Assembly (NCBI RefSeq): GCF_004682045.1
Contig: NZ_QUZT01000022.1
Location: 21,176-85,175 of the forward strand
Length of the DNA stretch: 64,000 nucleotides
Reading direction: 5' to 3'
DNA from: Pseudomonas nabeulensis
Lineage (GTDB): Bacteria; Pseudomonadota; Gammaproteobacteria; Pseudomonadales; Pseudomonadaceae
Below the pieces are notes generated by a model. It ran no database searches and was not told the origin of the DNA. It saw only the letters and a program-made list of their open reading frames with translations. Below, in pieces: positions 44,014 to 52,415 of this stretch. Every line of letters starts with the position of its first letter. The first letter of the stretch is position 1. Both the position numbers and the translations under genes were made by a program.

Positions 44014-44910
44014 ATGAATAAATCAGAACAATTAGCCAATGACCCTCCCCTGCGTGCTGTGCGCTCCTTCGAAGCGTTTGCGCGCCACGGTGGCGTGAAT
44101 GCCGCCGCTCGCGAACTGGACGTGTCCGCTTCAGCCATCAGCCATCAACTGCATTTGCTGGAAGATTTCTTGCAGCAACCGTTGACCTTGCGCCAGGGCC
44201 GCAACCTGGTGCTCACCGATGAAGGCCGCGAGTACTACCGTGCGATTCGTTCGGCGTTTGCGGTGTTGCGCAGCGCCACCGAACATGTGCGCGAAAAAAG
44301 CGCCACGCGCCAGGTGACCATCAGCCTGATCCCGCTGTTTGGCATCAACCTGTTTATCCCGCGCCTGGCGAGCTTCCTCCGCGACCACCCGGCGCTGGAC
44401 ATCAACGTGACCTACGCCAACCACCGCAGCTACCCCAGCGATGCGGCCGATTTGTCGATCCGCTTTGGCACCGGGCATTGGCCGGGGTATCACAGTGAAC
44501 CGCTGATCTCGGGCGCGGTGACGCCCTATTGCAGTCGCGCGTTTCTGGCGCAGCACGGGCCTATCGACACGCCCCAGGCGCTGAGTGAGCTGCCGCTGTT
44601 GCATGACGAGGAACGCGGTACATGGGGCCAGTGGTTCGAAGCGGCCGAAGTCGACGCCACGGCGCTGAATGGGTTGCTGCTGGAGGACGGCCAACTGGCG
44701 CTCACCGCAACCCTCACCGGCCTGGGCTGCGCACTGTTGCGCGAACCGTTGGTGGGGCCGCATGTGGCCAGCGGGGAGTTGGTCAAGCTGTTTGATCTGG
44801 AGGTCAATGATGGGCGCCAGTACTACCTGTGCCGGCGGGCCAACAGTGAATTGTCCAGCGAAGGCAATGATTTATATGACTGGATCAAGCGGAGTTTGAT
44901 TGCCGGCTAG
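44014..44910 (+). CDS. LysR-family regulator (GcvA-like), probable controller of the liv/atc operon
   Basis: The 298-residue regulator has the HTH LRAVRSFEAFARHGGVNAAARELDVSASAISHQLHLLEDFL, where AISHQ is typical of the GcvA/TrpI branch. The effector domain follows (TISLIPLFGINLFIPRLASF, DLSIRFGTGHWPG). It is divergent from the transporter and hydrolase genes. In Pseudomonas strains that use ATC a regulatory gene (atcA) accompanies atcBC; whether this is the same gene cannot be told from sequence alone. Confidence 0.9.
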   Translation: MNKSEQLANDPPLRAVRSFEAFARHGGVNAAARELDVSASAISHQLHLLEDFLQQPLTLRQGRNLVLTDEGREYYRAIRSAFAVLRSATEHVREKSATRQVTISLIPLFGINLFIPRLASFLRDHPALDINVTYANHRSYPSDAADLSIRFGTGHWPGYHSEPLISGAVTPYCSRAFLAQHGPIDTPQALSELPLLHDEERGTWGQWFEAAEVDATALNGLLLEDGQLALTATLTGLGCALLREPLVGPHVASGELVKLFDLEVNDGRQYYLCRRANSELSSEGNDLYDWIKRSLIAG

Positions 44911-44944
44911 CCTTGCGCAGATCCCAATCACTGTGGAGATCAAA

Positions 44945-45200
44945 TGTGGGGAGGGGCAAGCCCTAATGCCAGTCAGTTAAGAGATGACAGGAGCAACACC
45001 GCCTCTGTAGTGAGCGGGCTTGCCCCGCGCTGGGTGGCGAAGCCGCCCCAAAACCATCCACCTCGGTGTATCTGAAACACCGCAGTGCTTGGGTTTAGGG
45101 CGGCTACGCCACCCAGCGCGGGGCAAGCCCGCTCACTACAGAAAGCCGCTCATCTGCTGTTTACTTAACTGACTGGCATTAGGGCAAGCCCCCTCCCACA
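44945..45200. repeat. Nested REP composite, GTAGTGAGCGGGC core
   Basis: Outer arms TGTGGGGAGGGGCAAGCCC and TAATGCCAGTCAGTTAAG, and their complements at the right end, enclose a REPIN at 45005-45141. This core has CTGTAGTGAGCGGGCTTGCC arms, a different family from the core at 18.2 kb. It fills nearly all of the 44911-45225 gap. Confidence 0.88.
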
Positions 45201-45225
45201 TTTTTGAATTGCTCTATAGCTGAAA

Positions 45226-46239
45226 TCAGCTGCCGTTACCGCCATGGGCCTCTTCGAAGAAGTAGTCCTTCCAGCTTGCCGCCTTGTTTTTCAGCACGCC
45301 CAACTCCTGCAATTTCTCGGCATAGATATAGGTACGCTGCGGCACCACGGTGAAATCGATCTCCGGGTCCTGGACGATCTTCTCCACCAGGTCCAACGGC
45401 AACTTCGACTGCTCTACCCGAATGTAGGCCTTGGCCGCAGCGGGCTTGTCCGCCTTGATGATCTGCTCGGCTTCGGCCAGGGCGTCATAGAACGCCTTGT
45501 AGGTCTTGGGGTTTTCGTCGTGGAATTTCTGCGTGGTGTACAGCACGTTGAACGTGGCTTGCCCACCGAGGATGTCGTAGGAACTGAGCACTTTGTGCAC
45601 ATTCGGATTCAACAGTTCTTGATACTGGAACGGCGGGCTGGAGAAGTGCGCGTTGATCTCCGAACCACCGGCAATCAGTGCAGCGGTGGCGTCGGGGTGC
45701 GCGAGGCTGATGGAGATATCGTCAAACTTCTTGTAGTTGGCATCGCCGAACTGCTTGGCGGTCTCGATCTGCAAGGTGCGCGACTGGAACCCCACGCCAG
45801 CGGCGGGCACAGCGATGCGGTCTTTTTCGGTGAAGTCCTTGAGGGTCTTCACGTTAGGGTTGTTGGTCAGCAGGTAATTGGGCATCGAGCCCAACGAGGC
45901 GATAGCCTTGACGTTCTGCTTGCCCTTGGTGCGGTCCCACAGGGTCAGCATCGGCGGCACACCAGCCGACACCACATCCAGCGCGCCGGCCAGCAGCGAT
46001 TCATTCATCGCGGTGGCACCGGAGATGCTGTTCCAGTCCACCTTGATATCCAGGCCCTGCTCCTTGCCGTGTTTCTCGATCAGGTGCTGATCACGAACCA
46101 CGTCGAGGATCAAATAGCCGATACCGAATTGCTGGGCGATGCTGATCTTGCCTTCAGCCTGGGCACCGGGGCTGAGCAACGCAGTCGCGGCAGCCAATGA
46201 GGCCGCCAACAGGGTCAGGGAAGAACGCTTGAAGGTCAT
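45226..46239 (-). CDS. Orphan ABC substrate-binding protein (nitrate/sulfonate type)
   Basis: The 337-residue protein has a Sec signal (MTFKRSSLTLLAASLAAATA, cleavage near AQA) and an NMT1/SsuA-like body: KISIAQQFGIGYLILDVVRDQ, LLAGALDVVSAGVPPML and KDRIAVPAAGVGFQSRTLQIE. I prefer the ATG at 46239 to a GTG five codons upstream. No permease or ATPase gene adjoins, so it must use transport parts encoded elsewhere or act as a scavenging or sensing protein. The ligand is unknown. Confidence 0.87.
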   Translation of the reverse strand: MTFKRSSLTLLAASLAAATALLSPGAQAEGKISIAQQFGIGYLILDVVRDQHLIEKHGKEQGLDIKVDWNSISGATAMNESLLAGALDVVSAGVPPMLTLWDRTKGKQNVKAIASLGSMPNYLLTNNPNVKTLKDFTEKDRIAVPAAGVGFQSRTLQIETAKQFGDANYKKFDDISISLAHPDATAALIAGGSEINAHFSSPPFQYQELLNPNVHKVLSSYDILGGQATFNVLYTTQKFHDENPKTYKAFYDALAEAEQIIKADKPAAAKAYIRVEQSKLPLDLVEKIVQDPEIDFTVVPQRTYIYAEKLQELGVLKNKAASWKDYFFEEAHGGNGS

Positions 46240-46403
46240 GGGAATCTGCCGCACTTTTGAGAAGGTGAGCGAGGGTAGCCAGGGTTTTTAAGACAGCAAA
46301 AGAATATCGAGGTCTATTGTTATGCAAAATGGCCCACAAACACGCGCCCGGCTGGTATTGTGCCGCGCTTTGAAAAACCGCCGAACCTGCGAGGAAATGC
46401 ACG

Positions 46404-46829
46404 TTGAACACTGACGAAAAAATGACCGGGGACCTGTTCGAGGTGGATAAGCGCCTGTCACTCAAACCCGTGGTGGACTTCAACAGCTACCTGCGCAGCG
46501 CCTTCGGCGACGGCCCGTGCACCTGCATCCGTTGCACCGCCAGCGGTGGCGATGAAACGGGCTACGCGTTCCAGCACACCTTCACCTTCGACGGCAAACC
46601 CACCCACCGCTGCTTTGCCACCACGGCGGGCAGTGATGTGTTGCAAGTGTTGAAAAAGGCCTGGTTGTCGTACACCAAGGCCGAGTTGCCGCTGAGTGGG
46701 GTGCTGGCACTCGATACGGTGAAGGAGTTCGTCGAGCCGCAACTGCACAAGCGGTTGATGCCGCTGTTTTTGGCCAGTGGGTTGGTCAAGGATGTGGAGG
46801 GAGAGTTGCAGATTCAGCCGCAGGACTAA
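46404..46829 (+). CDS. Conserved-looking protein of unknown function
   Basis: The 141-residue soluble protein has no signal peptide. A GAGGA ribosome site 8 nt before it selects the TTG at 46404 as start; the ATG at 46397 is out of frame and ends after five codons. A cysteine cluster (GPCTCIRCTASGGDETGYAF) could hold a metal or disulfide, but its spacing matches no finger I know. Good codon bias makes it a real gene. Context gives no clue: it is divergent from the orphan binding protein and is followed by a REPIN. Confidence 0.7.
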   Translation: MNTDEKMTGDLFEVDKRLSLKPVVDFNSYLRSAFGDGPCTCIRCTASGGDETGYAFQHTFTFDGKPTHRCFATTAGSDVLQVLKKAWLSYTKAELPLSGVLALDTVKEFVEPQLHKRLMPLFLASGLVKDVEGELQIQPQD

Positions 46830-46844
46830 AGGTCGGCGAACTTG

Positions 46845-46934
46845 TGTGGGAGCGGACTTGCTCGCGAATGCGGTAGACCAGTCACCTGAAGTGTTGGCTG
46901 ACCCACCGCTTTCGCGAGCAAGCCCGCTCCCACA
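46845..46934. repeat. REPIN, GTGGGAGCGGACTTG family
   Basis: Inverted arms TGTGGGAGCGGACTTGCTCG and complement (AGCAAGCCCGCTCCCACA) span 90 bp. It lies between convergent genes. Confidence 0.87.
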
Positions 46935-46952
46935 TTGGATCTACTGCGCATC

Positions 46953-47411
46953 TTAAATGCCCGCCAGGACTGCCGGATCCCCCGAGCGCCAGACGTTATC
47001 CACGGTCACCCGCTGGATCAGCCATTCGCCGCCCTCGCGCACCAGCTCCACGTCATAACGGTTCTTCATCAGGTAATGCCGCGACGGGTCGCTTTGCGGC
47101 ACGTGTTGCGCTTCGACCAGGGCGTCCAGGCGGGCGCCGTCACCGTTCAGGGTCACCCGTGCATTGCTCACGGAATGGGTGGTGTCGAGTGGACCGAGGG
47201 CGCCGAACAGCGTGGTAACGATGGTGTCGCGGCCCTCCAGCACCGGGTATTCGAAGCCCGCCTTGGCGGCCGCCGGGCGGAAGTCCGAGACAGCGTTGGC
47301 AGTGAATGCCGAGGCCAGCAAAGCGGAGTTTTTCAGGTCGATGCCCGCAGCAAAGCGATGCAGGGTGTCGATTACCGCGAATGTTTCGGCGGCGGTTTGC
47401 AGGTCTGTCAT
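46953..47411 (-). CDS. SnoaL/NTF2-like protein
   Basis: The 152-residue protein has the SnoaL-like NTF2 cone fold: the N-terminal helix segment AVIDTLHRFAAGIDLKNSALLASAFT, then VLEGRDTIVTTLF, HSVSNARVTLNGDGARLDALVEA and RYDVELVREGGEWLIQRVTVDN. Members are small hydratases, isomerases or ligand carriers. It is the last of four genes in an operon of redox-type enzymes, so it may act on the same organic substrate. The gap to the upstream gene is 18 nt. Confidence 0.8.
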   Translation of the reverse strand: MTDLQTAAETFAVIDTLHRFAAGIDLKNSALLASAFTANAVSDFRPAAAKAGFEYPVLEGRDTIVTTLFGALGPLDTTHSVSNARVTLNGDGARLDALVEAQHVPQSDPSRHYLMKNRYDVELVREGGEWLIQRVTVDNVWRSGDPAVLAGI

Positions 47412-47429
47412 GAGGTAATTCCTGAAGGT

Positions 47430-48389
47430 TTAGTAATCAGTAATCTGCGTGCCAGCAATCGTCTGGGCAAAGCCCATGCCGAACAGTTTTGCAGGGGTTT
47501 CGAAGCCAGGGCGGCGCTCGCCACCGAGCACTCGGCGCGCCGCTTCCACGGCGGCCAACGGGGTGTAGCTGTAGCCGTTGACGGTCTCGATGACCGAGCG
47601 CGCTACTGTCCCGTCGATACCCGTGACTTCGGCCACGGCGCGGGCACGATGGGCGTCACGCTGGGCCTGAGTGGGGCCATCGGGCAGCAGCGACAGGTCG
47701 CCTTCGGGGAAGGCTTCGCCAGTGATGTGTACGAACATCTCAATGTTGGGGATACCGCTGGAGTGCCACGCGGTCACCAGATCGCCAAACGACAATGGCG
47801 CGCACAATGCCGGGCCGTCGCCAAAGTCCAGGTGCTGTGGCTGCACATCCGGGGTGGCGAGCAGTTGGCCGTCGATGCGTGCCATCACGCCGGCACCGGT
47901 GATCTCGCCGACACTCATGGCCGAGCCACGGGACATGGCACCCGGCACCTGCAAAGCGATCTTGAGCGAATGCGGTTGTTGCACGCGACTGGCGACGTGC
48001 ATGGCCAGGCAGTCGGTGGGCACCACGTCCCAACCCACGCCGGGCAGCAACATGACATCCGCGTCGGCGCCGAACTGTTCGGCCAGGCGGTACACGTTGA
48101 TTTCAGCGGTGATGTCCAGGTAGTCGGTGCCATTGGCGATGCACGCACGCATCAAGGCTGGGGCGGTCTGGGCAAAAGGCCCGGCGAAGTTGAGCAGAAC
48201 GTCGATGCCCTCCAGTTGGCTGGCGTCTGCGGTGAATACGCGGTAAGGCGCATCCAATTCGGCGGACAAGGCGGCCAGGCGCTCGGCGTTGCGACCGGCG
48301 ATCACCAGGTTGAGGCCAAGGTTTTTCGCGTGTTCCGCCGCCATGCGCCCGGTGTAGCCAGTGGCGCCGTAGATCATCAGGGTTTTCAT
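47430..48389 (-). CDS. Saccharopine dehydrogenase-like NAD(P)-binding oxidoreductase
   Basis: The 319-residue protein opens with a Rossmann motif (TLMIYGATGYTGRMAAEHAKNLG) and has LLNFAGPFAQTAPALMRACIANGTDYLDITAE, typical of the saccharopine dehydrogenase/trans-acting enoyl reductase group. LLPGVGWDVVPTDCLA is the matching central motif. It probably reduces or oxidises a carbonyl or enoyl compound. It overlaps the VOC gene by ATGA and belongs to the four-gene AraC-linked operon. Confidence 0.82.
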   Translation of the reverse strand: MKTLMIYGATGYTGRMAAEHAKNLGLNLVIAGRNAERLAALSAELDAPYRVFTADASQLEGIDVLLNFAGPFAQTAPALMRACIANGTDYLDITAEINVYRLAEQFGADADVMLLPGVGWDVVPTDCLAMHVASRVQQPHSLKIALQVPGAMSRGSAMSVGEITGAGVMARIDGQLLATPDVQPQHLDFGDGPALCAPLSFGDLVTAWHSSGIPNIEMFVHITGEAFPEGDLSLLPDGPTQAQRDAHRARAVAEVTGIDGTVARSVIETVNGYSYTPLAAVEAARRVLGGERRPGFETPAKLFGMGFAQTIAGTQITDY

Positions 48390-48787
48390 GAGGTGTGCTG
48401 CCAGTTCTTGTAGACAAATTCGAGGCTGTAGCCGTCCGGGTCCAGCACGTTGGCGGCGTAGTAGTTGGGGTCGTAGTGCAAGCGGGCGCCGGGTGCGCCG
48501 TTGTCGGTGGCGCCGTTGGCCAGGGCGGCGGCGTAGGCGTTTTCCACTTCGGCGCGGTTATTGGCGACAAAACCTACGTGTACCGCTCGCCCTTCCACCA
48601 CGCCTTCCCGCAGCCAGAAGAACATCCGCCCGTGGGCGCCAAAGCCTTTCAGGTCAGGGTGGCCGGGTGGGTCGTCCTTGCCGTCGTAATCCAGGCGTGC
48701 GGTGATGCCCAGGGGTGTGAGGGTGGCTTCGTAGAAGCGGATCGAGCGCTGGATATCGCTGACCGAGAGAAACAGATGATCAAGCAT
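48386..48787 (-). CDS. VOC-superfamily (glyoxalase-like) protein
   Basis: The 133-residue protein has the paired beta-alpha-beta-beta-beta units of the VOC fold: MLDHLFLSVSDIQRSIRFYE, then VHVGFVANNRAEVENAYAAAL and NYYAANVLDPDGYSLEFVYK. Conserved metal positions seem partly present (H4, the VHVGF histidine, the E of LEFV). It could be a small dioxygenase, isomerase or resistance protein. It overlaps the next gene by ATGA and follows the SDR gene by 16 nt. Confidence 0.83.
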   Translation of the reverse strand: MLDHLFLSVSDIQRSIRFYEATLTPLGITARLDYDGKDDPPGHPDLKGFGAHGRMFFWLREGVVEGRAVHVGFVANNRAEVENAYAAALANGATDNGAPGARLHYDPNYYAANVLDPDGYSLEFVYKNWQHTS

Positions 48788-48803
48788 GGTGTGGCCTCCC
48801 GAT

Positions 48804-49547
48804 TCAGATGATGTAGCCGCCGGCGACTTCCAGGGTCTGGGCATTGATCCAACGACCTTCTTCCGACAGCAGCATAGCGATCACCCGCGCCACGTCGTCC
48901 GGTTCTCCCACACGCCCCAGGGCGGTTTGCCCGGCCAACAGGGCTTCGAACTCGTCGTTCAAACCGCCGCCCAGTTCCGTGCGGATGGCACCGGGGGACA
49001 CGGCATTGGCGCGGATGCGACGCTCGCCGAACTCCTTGGCCATGTAGCGGGTAAGCACGTCCAGACCGCCCTTGAATGCGGCGTACGGCGCCACGCCTGC
49101 GGTGGCAACGCGGGTGGTGGCGCTGGTGAGGTTGACGATACTGGCGTGTGCTTCCAGCAGCGGCAGCAAGGTTTGGGTCAGGAAGAACGGGCCTTTGAGG
49201 TGCACGTTGAACAGGCCGTCGAACTGCACTTCGGTCACCGACTCCAGCGGGTTGAACAAGCCGTAGCCAGCGTTGTTCACCAGACCACTCAGCGTGTTGA
49301 CGCCCCAAGTGGTGTGCAGGGTGTTCTTCAGCGTTTCGCCAAAGGCCGCGAACGTGCTGACATTCGCCACATCCAGTTCAAGCGCCACGGCTTTGCCGCC
49401 GTCCGCTTCGATACGTTGCACCACCGCATGCGCTGCATCCGGGCTACGGTTGTAGGTGAGGATCACCCCATGCCCCTGGCGAGCACAGAGTTCGGCGGTA
49501 CTGGCACCGATCCCGCGGCTGCCTCCGGTAATCACGATGACGCTCAT
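48804..49547 (-). CDS. Short-chain dehydrogenase/reductase
   Basis: The 247-residue classical SDR has a cofactor motif ITGGSRGIGAST, NNAG at about residue 90, a serine in NLTSAT, the catalytic Y-x-x-x-K in YAAFKGG and the PGAIRTE segment. It catalyses an NAD(P)H-dependent ketone/alcohol interconversion. The start at 49547 is the family N-terminus. It is the first gene of the operon and is divergent from the AraC regulator. Confidence 0.92.
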   Translation of the reverse strand: MSVIVITGGSRGIGASTAELCARQGHGVILTYNRSPDAAHAVVQRIEADGGKAVALELDVANVSTFAAFGETLKNTLHTTWGVNTLSGLVNNAGYGLFNPLESVTEVQFDGLFNVHLKGPFFLTQTLLPLLEAHASIVNLTSATTRVATAGVAPYAAFKGGLDVLTRYMAKEFGERRIRANAVSPGAIRTELGGGLNDEFEALLAGQTALGRVGEPDDVARVIAMLLSEEGRWINAQTLEVAGGYII

Positions 49548-49676
49548 GGCCTGCTCCACTGCTGAAAAGTTGAGTGACCACAGTAGCCATCGCCCTGCCC
49601 CTCCACTCAACCGTTCCTACTCCAATCCTGCCTGTTTCTGCTTTCTGCTTGCACAAGGTCTGTAGGAAGGAACAGC

Positions 49677-50588
49677 ATGCCCAGCATGAATACTCAATTG
49701 ATCGAACTGCGCGCCCTGGCCGCAAACGCCGAAAACCGCCGCACCGAGACCGGCATCCCCCGCGTGGCGATGGTCCAGGGGGCGATTCCCGAGCATATGC
49801 TCGCGGCGGTGTATGACCCGATGATCAACCTGATCCTGCAAGGCAGTAAGTGCATGACCGTGGGTGATCGCACGTTGCATTACGACCCCGCGACGTATTT
49901 TGTGATGTCCATCGAGTTGCCTGCCGTGGGCGTGGTGAACCCGGCGGCTACGGGCGAGCCGTATCTGGCGGTCAGCCTGACGCTGGATCCCACGGTGCTG
50001 ACCACCCTGCTCAACGACCTGCCGCCGCCCAGCGGACGCTGCGAACAAGAGGCTGGATTCTCAGTGGCCGCCGTCACGCCGGCCTTGATGGATGCCTGGG
50101 TACGCATGTTGCGCCTGATGGGTGACCCCGTGGCAATTGCCGCGCTGGCGCCCGCGTATGAACGGGAAATCCTCTACCACGTGCTGCAAGGCCCCCATGG
50201 CTGGATGCTGCGCGAGATCGCTGCGCCAGATACGGCCATGGCGCGGGTCAGCCGGGCGATCCAGTGGATTCGCCGCGACTTTGCCGAACCGATTAGAGTT
50301 GAAGCACTGGCGTCGATGGCAACGATGAGCGTCTCGGCGTTTCACCGGCACTTCAAGGCGGTGACCAATTTGAGCCCGTTGCAGTATCAGAAACGTGTGC
50401 GGTTGTTGCAGGCGCGCACCTTGATGGTAGCCAGTGCGAGCAGCGTGACCAGTGCGGCGTTTGAGGTGGGGTATGAAAGTGCGACCCAGTTCAGCCGGGA
50501 CTATGCGCGGGTGTTTGGGTTGCCGCCGGCGAGGGATACGGCGCGGATTCTGGACCAGTCCAAGGGGTTGCGGCCTGACACCCAGTGA
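49677..50588 (+). CDS. AraC-family regulator with AraC_N domain
   Basis: The 303-residue protein has an N-terminal AraC_N/cupin region (VYDPMINLILQGSKCMTVGDRTLHYDPATYFVMSIELP) and a C-terminal double HTH (IRVEALASMATMSVSAFHRHFK, VTSAAFEVGYESATQFSRDYAR). LSPLQYQKRVRLLQAR links the two HTHs. It is divergent from the SDR-VOC-dehydrogenase-SnoaL operon, a common layout for AraC proteins that induce small reductase operons. AGGAAGG precedes the ATG. Confidence 0.9.
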   Translation: MPSMNTQLIELRALAANAENRRTETGIPRVAMVQGAIPEHMLAAVYDPMINLILQGSKCMTVGDRTLHYDPATYFVMSIELPAVGVVNPAATGEPYLAVSLTLDPTVLTTLLNDLPPPSGRCEQEAGFSVAAVTPALMDAWVRMLRLMGDPVAIAALAPAYEREILYHVLQGPHGWMLREIAAPDTAMARVSRAIQWIRRDFAEPIRVEALASMATMSVSAFHRHFKAVTNLSPLQYQKRVRLLQARTLMVASASSVTSAAFEVGYESATQFSRDYARVFGLPPARDTARILDQSKGLRPDTQ

Positions 50589-50910
50589 ATAATCCGTGCT
50601 GACGGCCGCCAGCCGGATTGTCCACACGTTTTTTTGCAAGCAATTTCAACAGACTCTGTAGTGCACTCAGCGTGATTCATCATTGAGGCGTGCATCTCCT
50701 CTGCCATATTGCGAGAAAGCAACACTTGCGCACGAATTGCCCACGGTGCCTCACGGAAACCTCCTAAAAACGCCCCCTCAAGCCGTGGAACGTGCTCCTG
50801 TGCAGCTCATGACTTCAGCGCATTGCTGTGTTCTGACAGCCGTCAAGACGCAAGCTGAGTGAATTCGTTTCCATCGACCCGCACCGTGGCTTTCGCAACA
50901 CTTGCTCATA

Positions 50911-50938
50911 TTTGCGCCGAGCACCGATTTTTTATAGG
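50911..50938 (+). promoter_or_regulatory. Possible promoter of the RiPP-like cluster
   Basis: TTTGCG (50911-50916) and TATAGG (50933-50938) lie 16 bp apart. They would give a leader of about 55 nt before the precursor ATG. The rest of the 50589-51000 gap shows no gene or repeat that I can support. Confidence 0.3.
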
Positions 50939-51000
50939 TTTTGGTCGGGCTCATCGAGAGCCCTCACAACAACCTTCAAACAAAAAAAGAGGTTTCAACC

Positions 51001-51132
51001 ATGGGATACATGGCTAGCGCAAATGCAAACAAAATCGCCGAAATGGAGCAACTGGAACAGGATCACGCGGATGACTTCATAGAGACGCTGCAACTCACTG
51101 ATACGGAAAAAGCGGAGCTGGAAGCCGAGTAA
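51001..51132 (+). CDS. Putative RiPP precursor peptide
   Basis: The 43-residue peptide starts MGYMASANANKIAEMEQLEQ and ends LTDTEKAELEAE. It has no cysteine and one serine, and about 12 Asp/Glu residues lie in the last 30. AAGAGG lies about 8 nt before the ATG at 51001; a longer frame to 50941 has no ribosome site. It sits before a YcaO gene with a hairpin between them, which is the layout of RiPP precursors. The acidic, helical C-terminal part looks like a recognition sequence, but no core follows it. The core may therefore be the N-terminal GYMASANANK with the rest as a follower (as in bottromycins), or the peptide may act as a carrier. Confidence 0.7.
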   Translation: MGYMASANANKIAEMEQLEQDHADDFIETLQLTDTEKAELEAE

Positions 51133-51143
51133 GTAAGTGAGTC

Positions 51144-51166
51144 GAGGAGAGGCTGCGCCTCTCCTC
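51144..51166 (+). terminator. Attenuator-like hairpin between precursor and YcaO genes
   Basis: GAGGAGAGGC and GCCTCTCCTC form a perfect 10-bp stem with a 3-nt loop, 12 nt after the precursor stop, followed by a pyrimidine run. Such hairpins let the small precursor be made in excess over its modifying enzymes. Confidence 0.6.
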
Positions 51167-51185
51167 CTTCCCAGGAGTCGTCCCC

Positions 51186-52415
51186 ATGAACACACCCCCA
51201 ACCATCGCCCAAGAGCGTAGCCAATCGCTGGAGCAGGCCCACCAACAGATTCTCGCCCAGTTGGATATGCTCAAGTTGCGCCCGCACTTGCGTACCGTTG
51301 GAAAAGGGGACCTGTGCGTACAAGCCTGTTTGTACGATGAACACTCCACCGAAGTCGCACGTGGCTCAGGCAAGGGCAACCTGGCAGCCGCGCGTGTGGG
51401 CGCACTATATGAAGCGCTGGAGCACTATTTGAGTGACGACCTGCATGCGTCGCCCCTTCACCGCCAGGCGTACGGCCATTTTGCCGGTCAGCCACGGTTT
51501 GGTGATGACAGCGCTCTGGCCTTGCTGATCGCACAACAAGAAGACGCTATCGTCTGCCGCACCTATCGCTGCCTGGTGGACAGCACGCTATTCTCCTATC
51601 CCATTGCATTGACATGCCCGCACTATTGCGAACACCCTCTACACGACGACTTGACGGACCTGCGTGCCGTACGCCGCTACTCAAGCAACAGCGGCACCGC
51701 CATCGGCGCCTCCTACGATGAGGCGATGCTGCATGCACTGAATGAAACCGTAGAGCGTGATGCCTTATCACTGTTTCTACTGCAGCACTTCTACTACCAG
51801 GCCACTCTCGGCCTGCGCCGGGTCGATCCGCAAAGCCTTGGCCCAGAGGCCAGGGACTTACTGCATTCACTGGGCCAGCAACTCAACGCCGAAGTGATCT
51901 TGCTGGACATCAGTCGCGAATTTTGCGCGACCACCTGCCTGGCCTTTACCGATAGATCATCGTTATTGCCTGCCGTGTACGGCACAGGTACATCCCTGAC
52001 GCCGACCCATGCGGCCTGGCGTGCGCTGACCGAACTTGCGCAGTTGCAATTACTCGCCACCGAACCGCCCTTGTACAACTATTTGCTCAACGCCCAGCGA
52101 CATCTGGCCCGGTTTGCACGCCTGCAACGTTGCCTGCAGTTCGCCCCGGAACGCTTGCTGGCGCAACCTGTCGAGTGGGTACAGTTACCCCAGCGACAAG
52201 CCTGCGCTGATCTTGGCCAACAGATCACATGCCTGACGGACGATTTGGCCAGCCACGACCTGACGCCTGGTGTATGCAAACTGTTTGAAAGCCCCCTTGG
52301 CACTGCACTTGTCCATGTAGTGATCCCAGGGCTGGAGCGTTTTTTCCTGGTGTCCACCGGCAATATCGTGGTGGCGCAACAACGCGGCAGACGCCTGTGT
52401 GGTGCGCCCGCATGA
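51186..52415 (+). CDS. YcaO-domain cyclodehydratase-like enzyme
   Basis: The 409-residue protein carries the YcaO ATP-binding signatures. These are GSGKGNLAAARVGALYEALEHY at about residues 60-80, SNSGTAIGASYDEAMLHALNETVERDA at about 175-202, and ALTELAQLQ at about 285. YcaO enzymes phosphorylate a peptide backbone amide and let a nucleophile attack, giving azolines, thioamides or amidines. No ThiF-like/ocin partner protein, dehydrogenase or TfuA gene is present. The C-terminus (RRLCGAPA) lacks the PxPxP ending of azoline-forming members. It probably acts alone on the upstream peptide. AGGAG precedes the ATG; the stop overlaps the methyltransferase start. Confidence 0.9.
   Translation: MNTPPTIAQERSQSLEQAHQQILAQLDMLKLRPHLRTVGKGDLCVQACLYDEHSTEVARGSGKGNLAAARVGALYEALEHYLSDDLHASPLHRQAYGHFAGQPRFGDDSALALLIAQQEDAIVCRTYRCLVDSTLFSYPIALTCPHYCEHPLHDDLTDLRAVRRYSSNSGTAIGASYDEAMLHALNETVERDALSLFLLQHFYYQATLGLRRVDPQSLGPEARDLLHSLGQQLNAEVILLDISREFCATTCLAFTDRSSLLPAVYGTGTSLTPTHAAWRALTELAQLQLLATEPPLYNYLLNAQRHLARFARLQRCLQFAPERLLAQPVEWVQLPQRQACADLGQQITCLTDDLASHDLTPGVCKLFESPLGTALVHVVIPGLERFFLVSTGNIVVAQQRGRRLCGAPA

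Noticed and set aside
50941..51000. Longer precursor peptide starting at 50941
   Set aside because: No ribosome site precedes that codon, whereas AAGAGG is well placed before the ATG at 51001, inside the longer frame.
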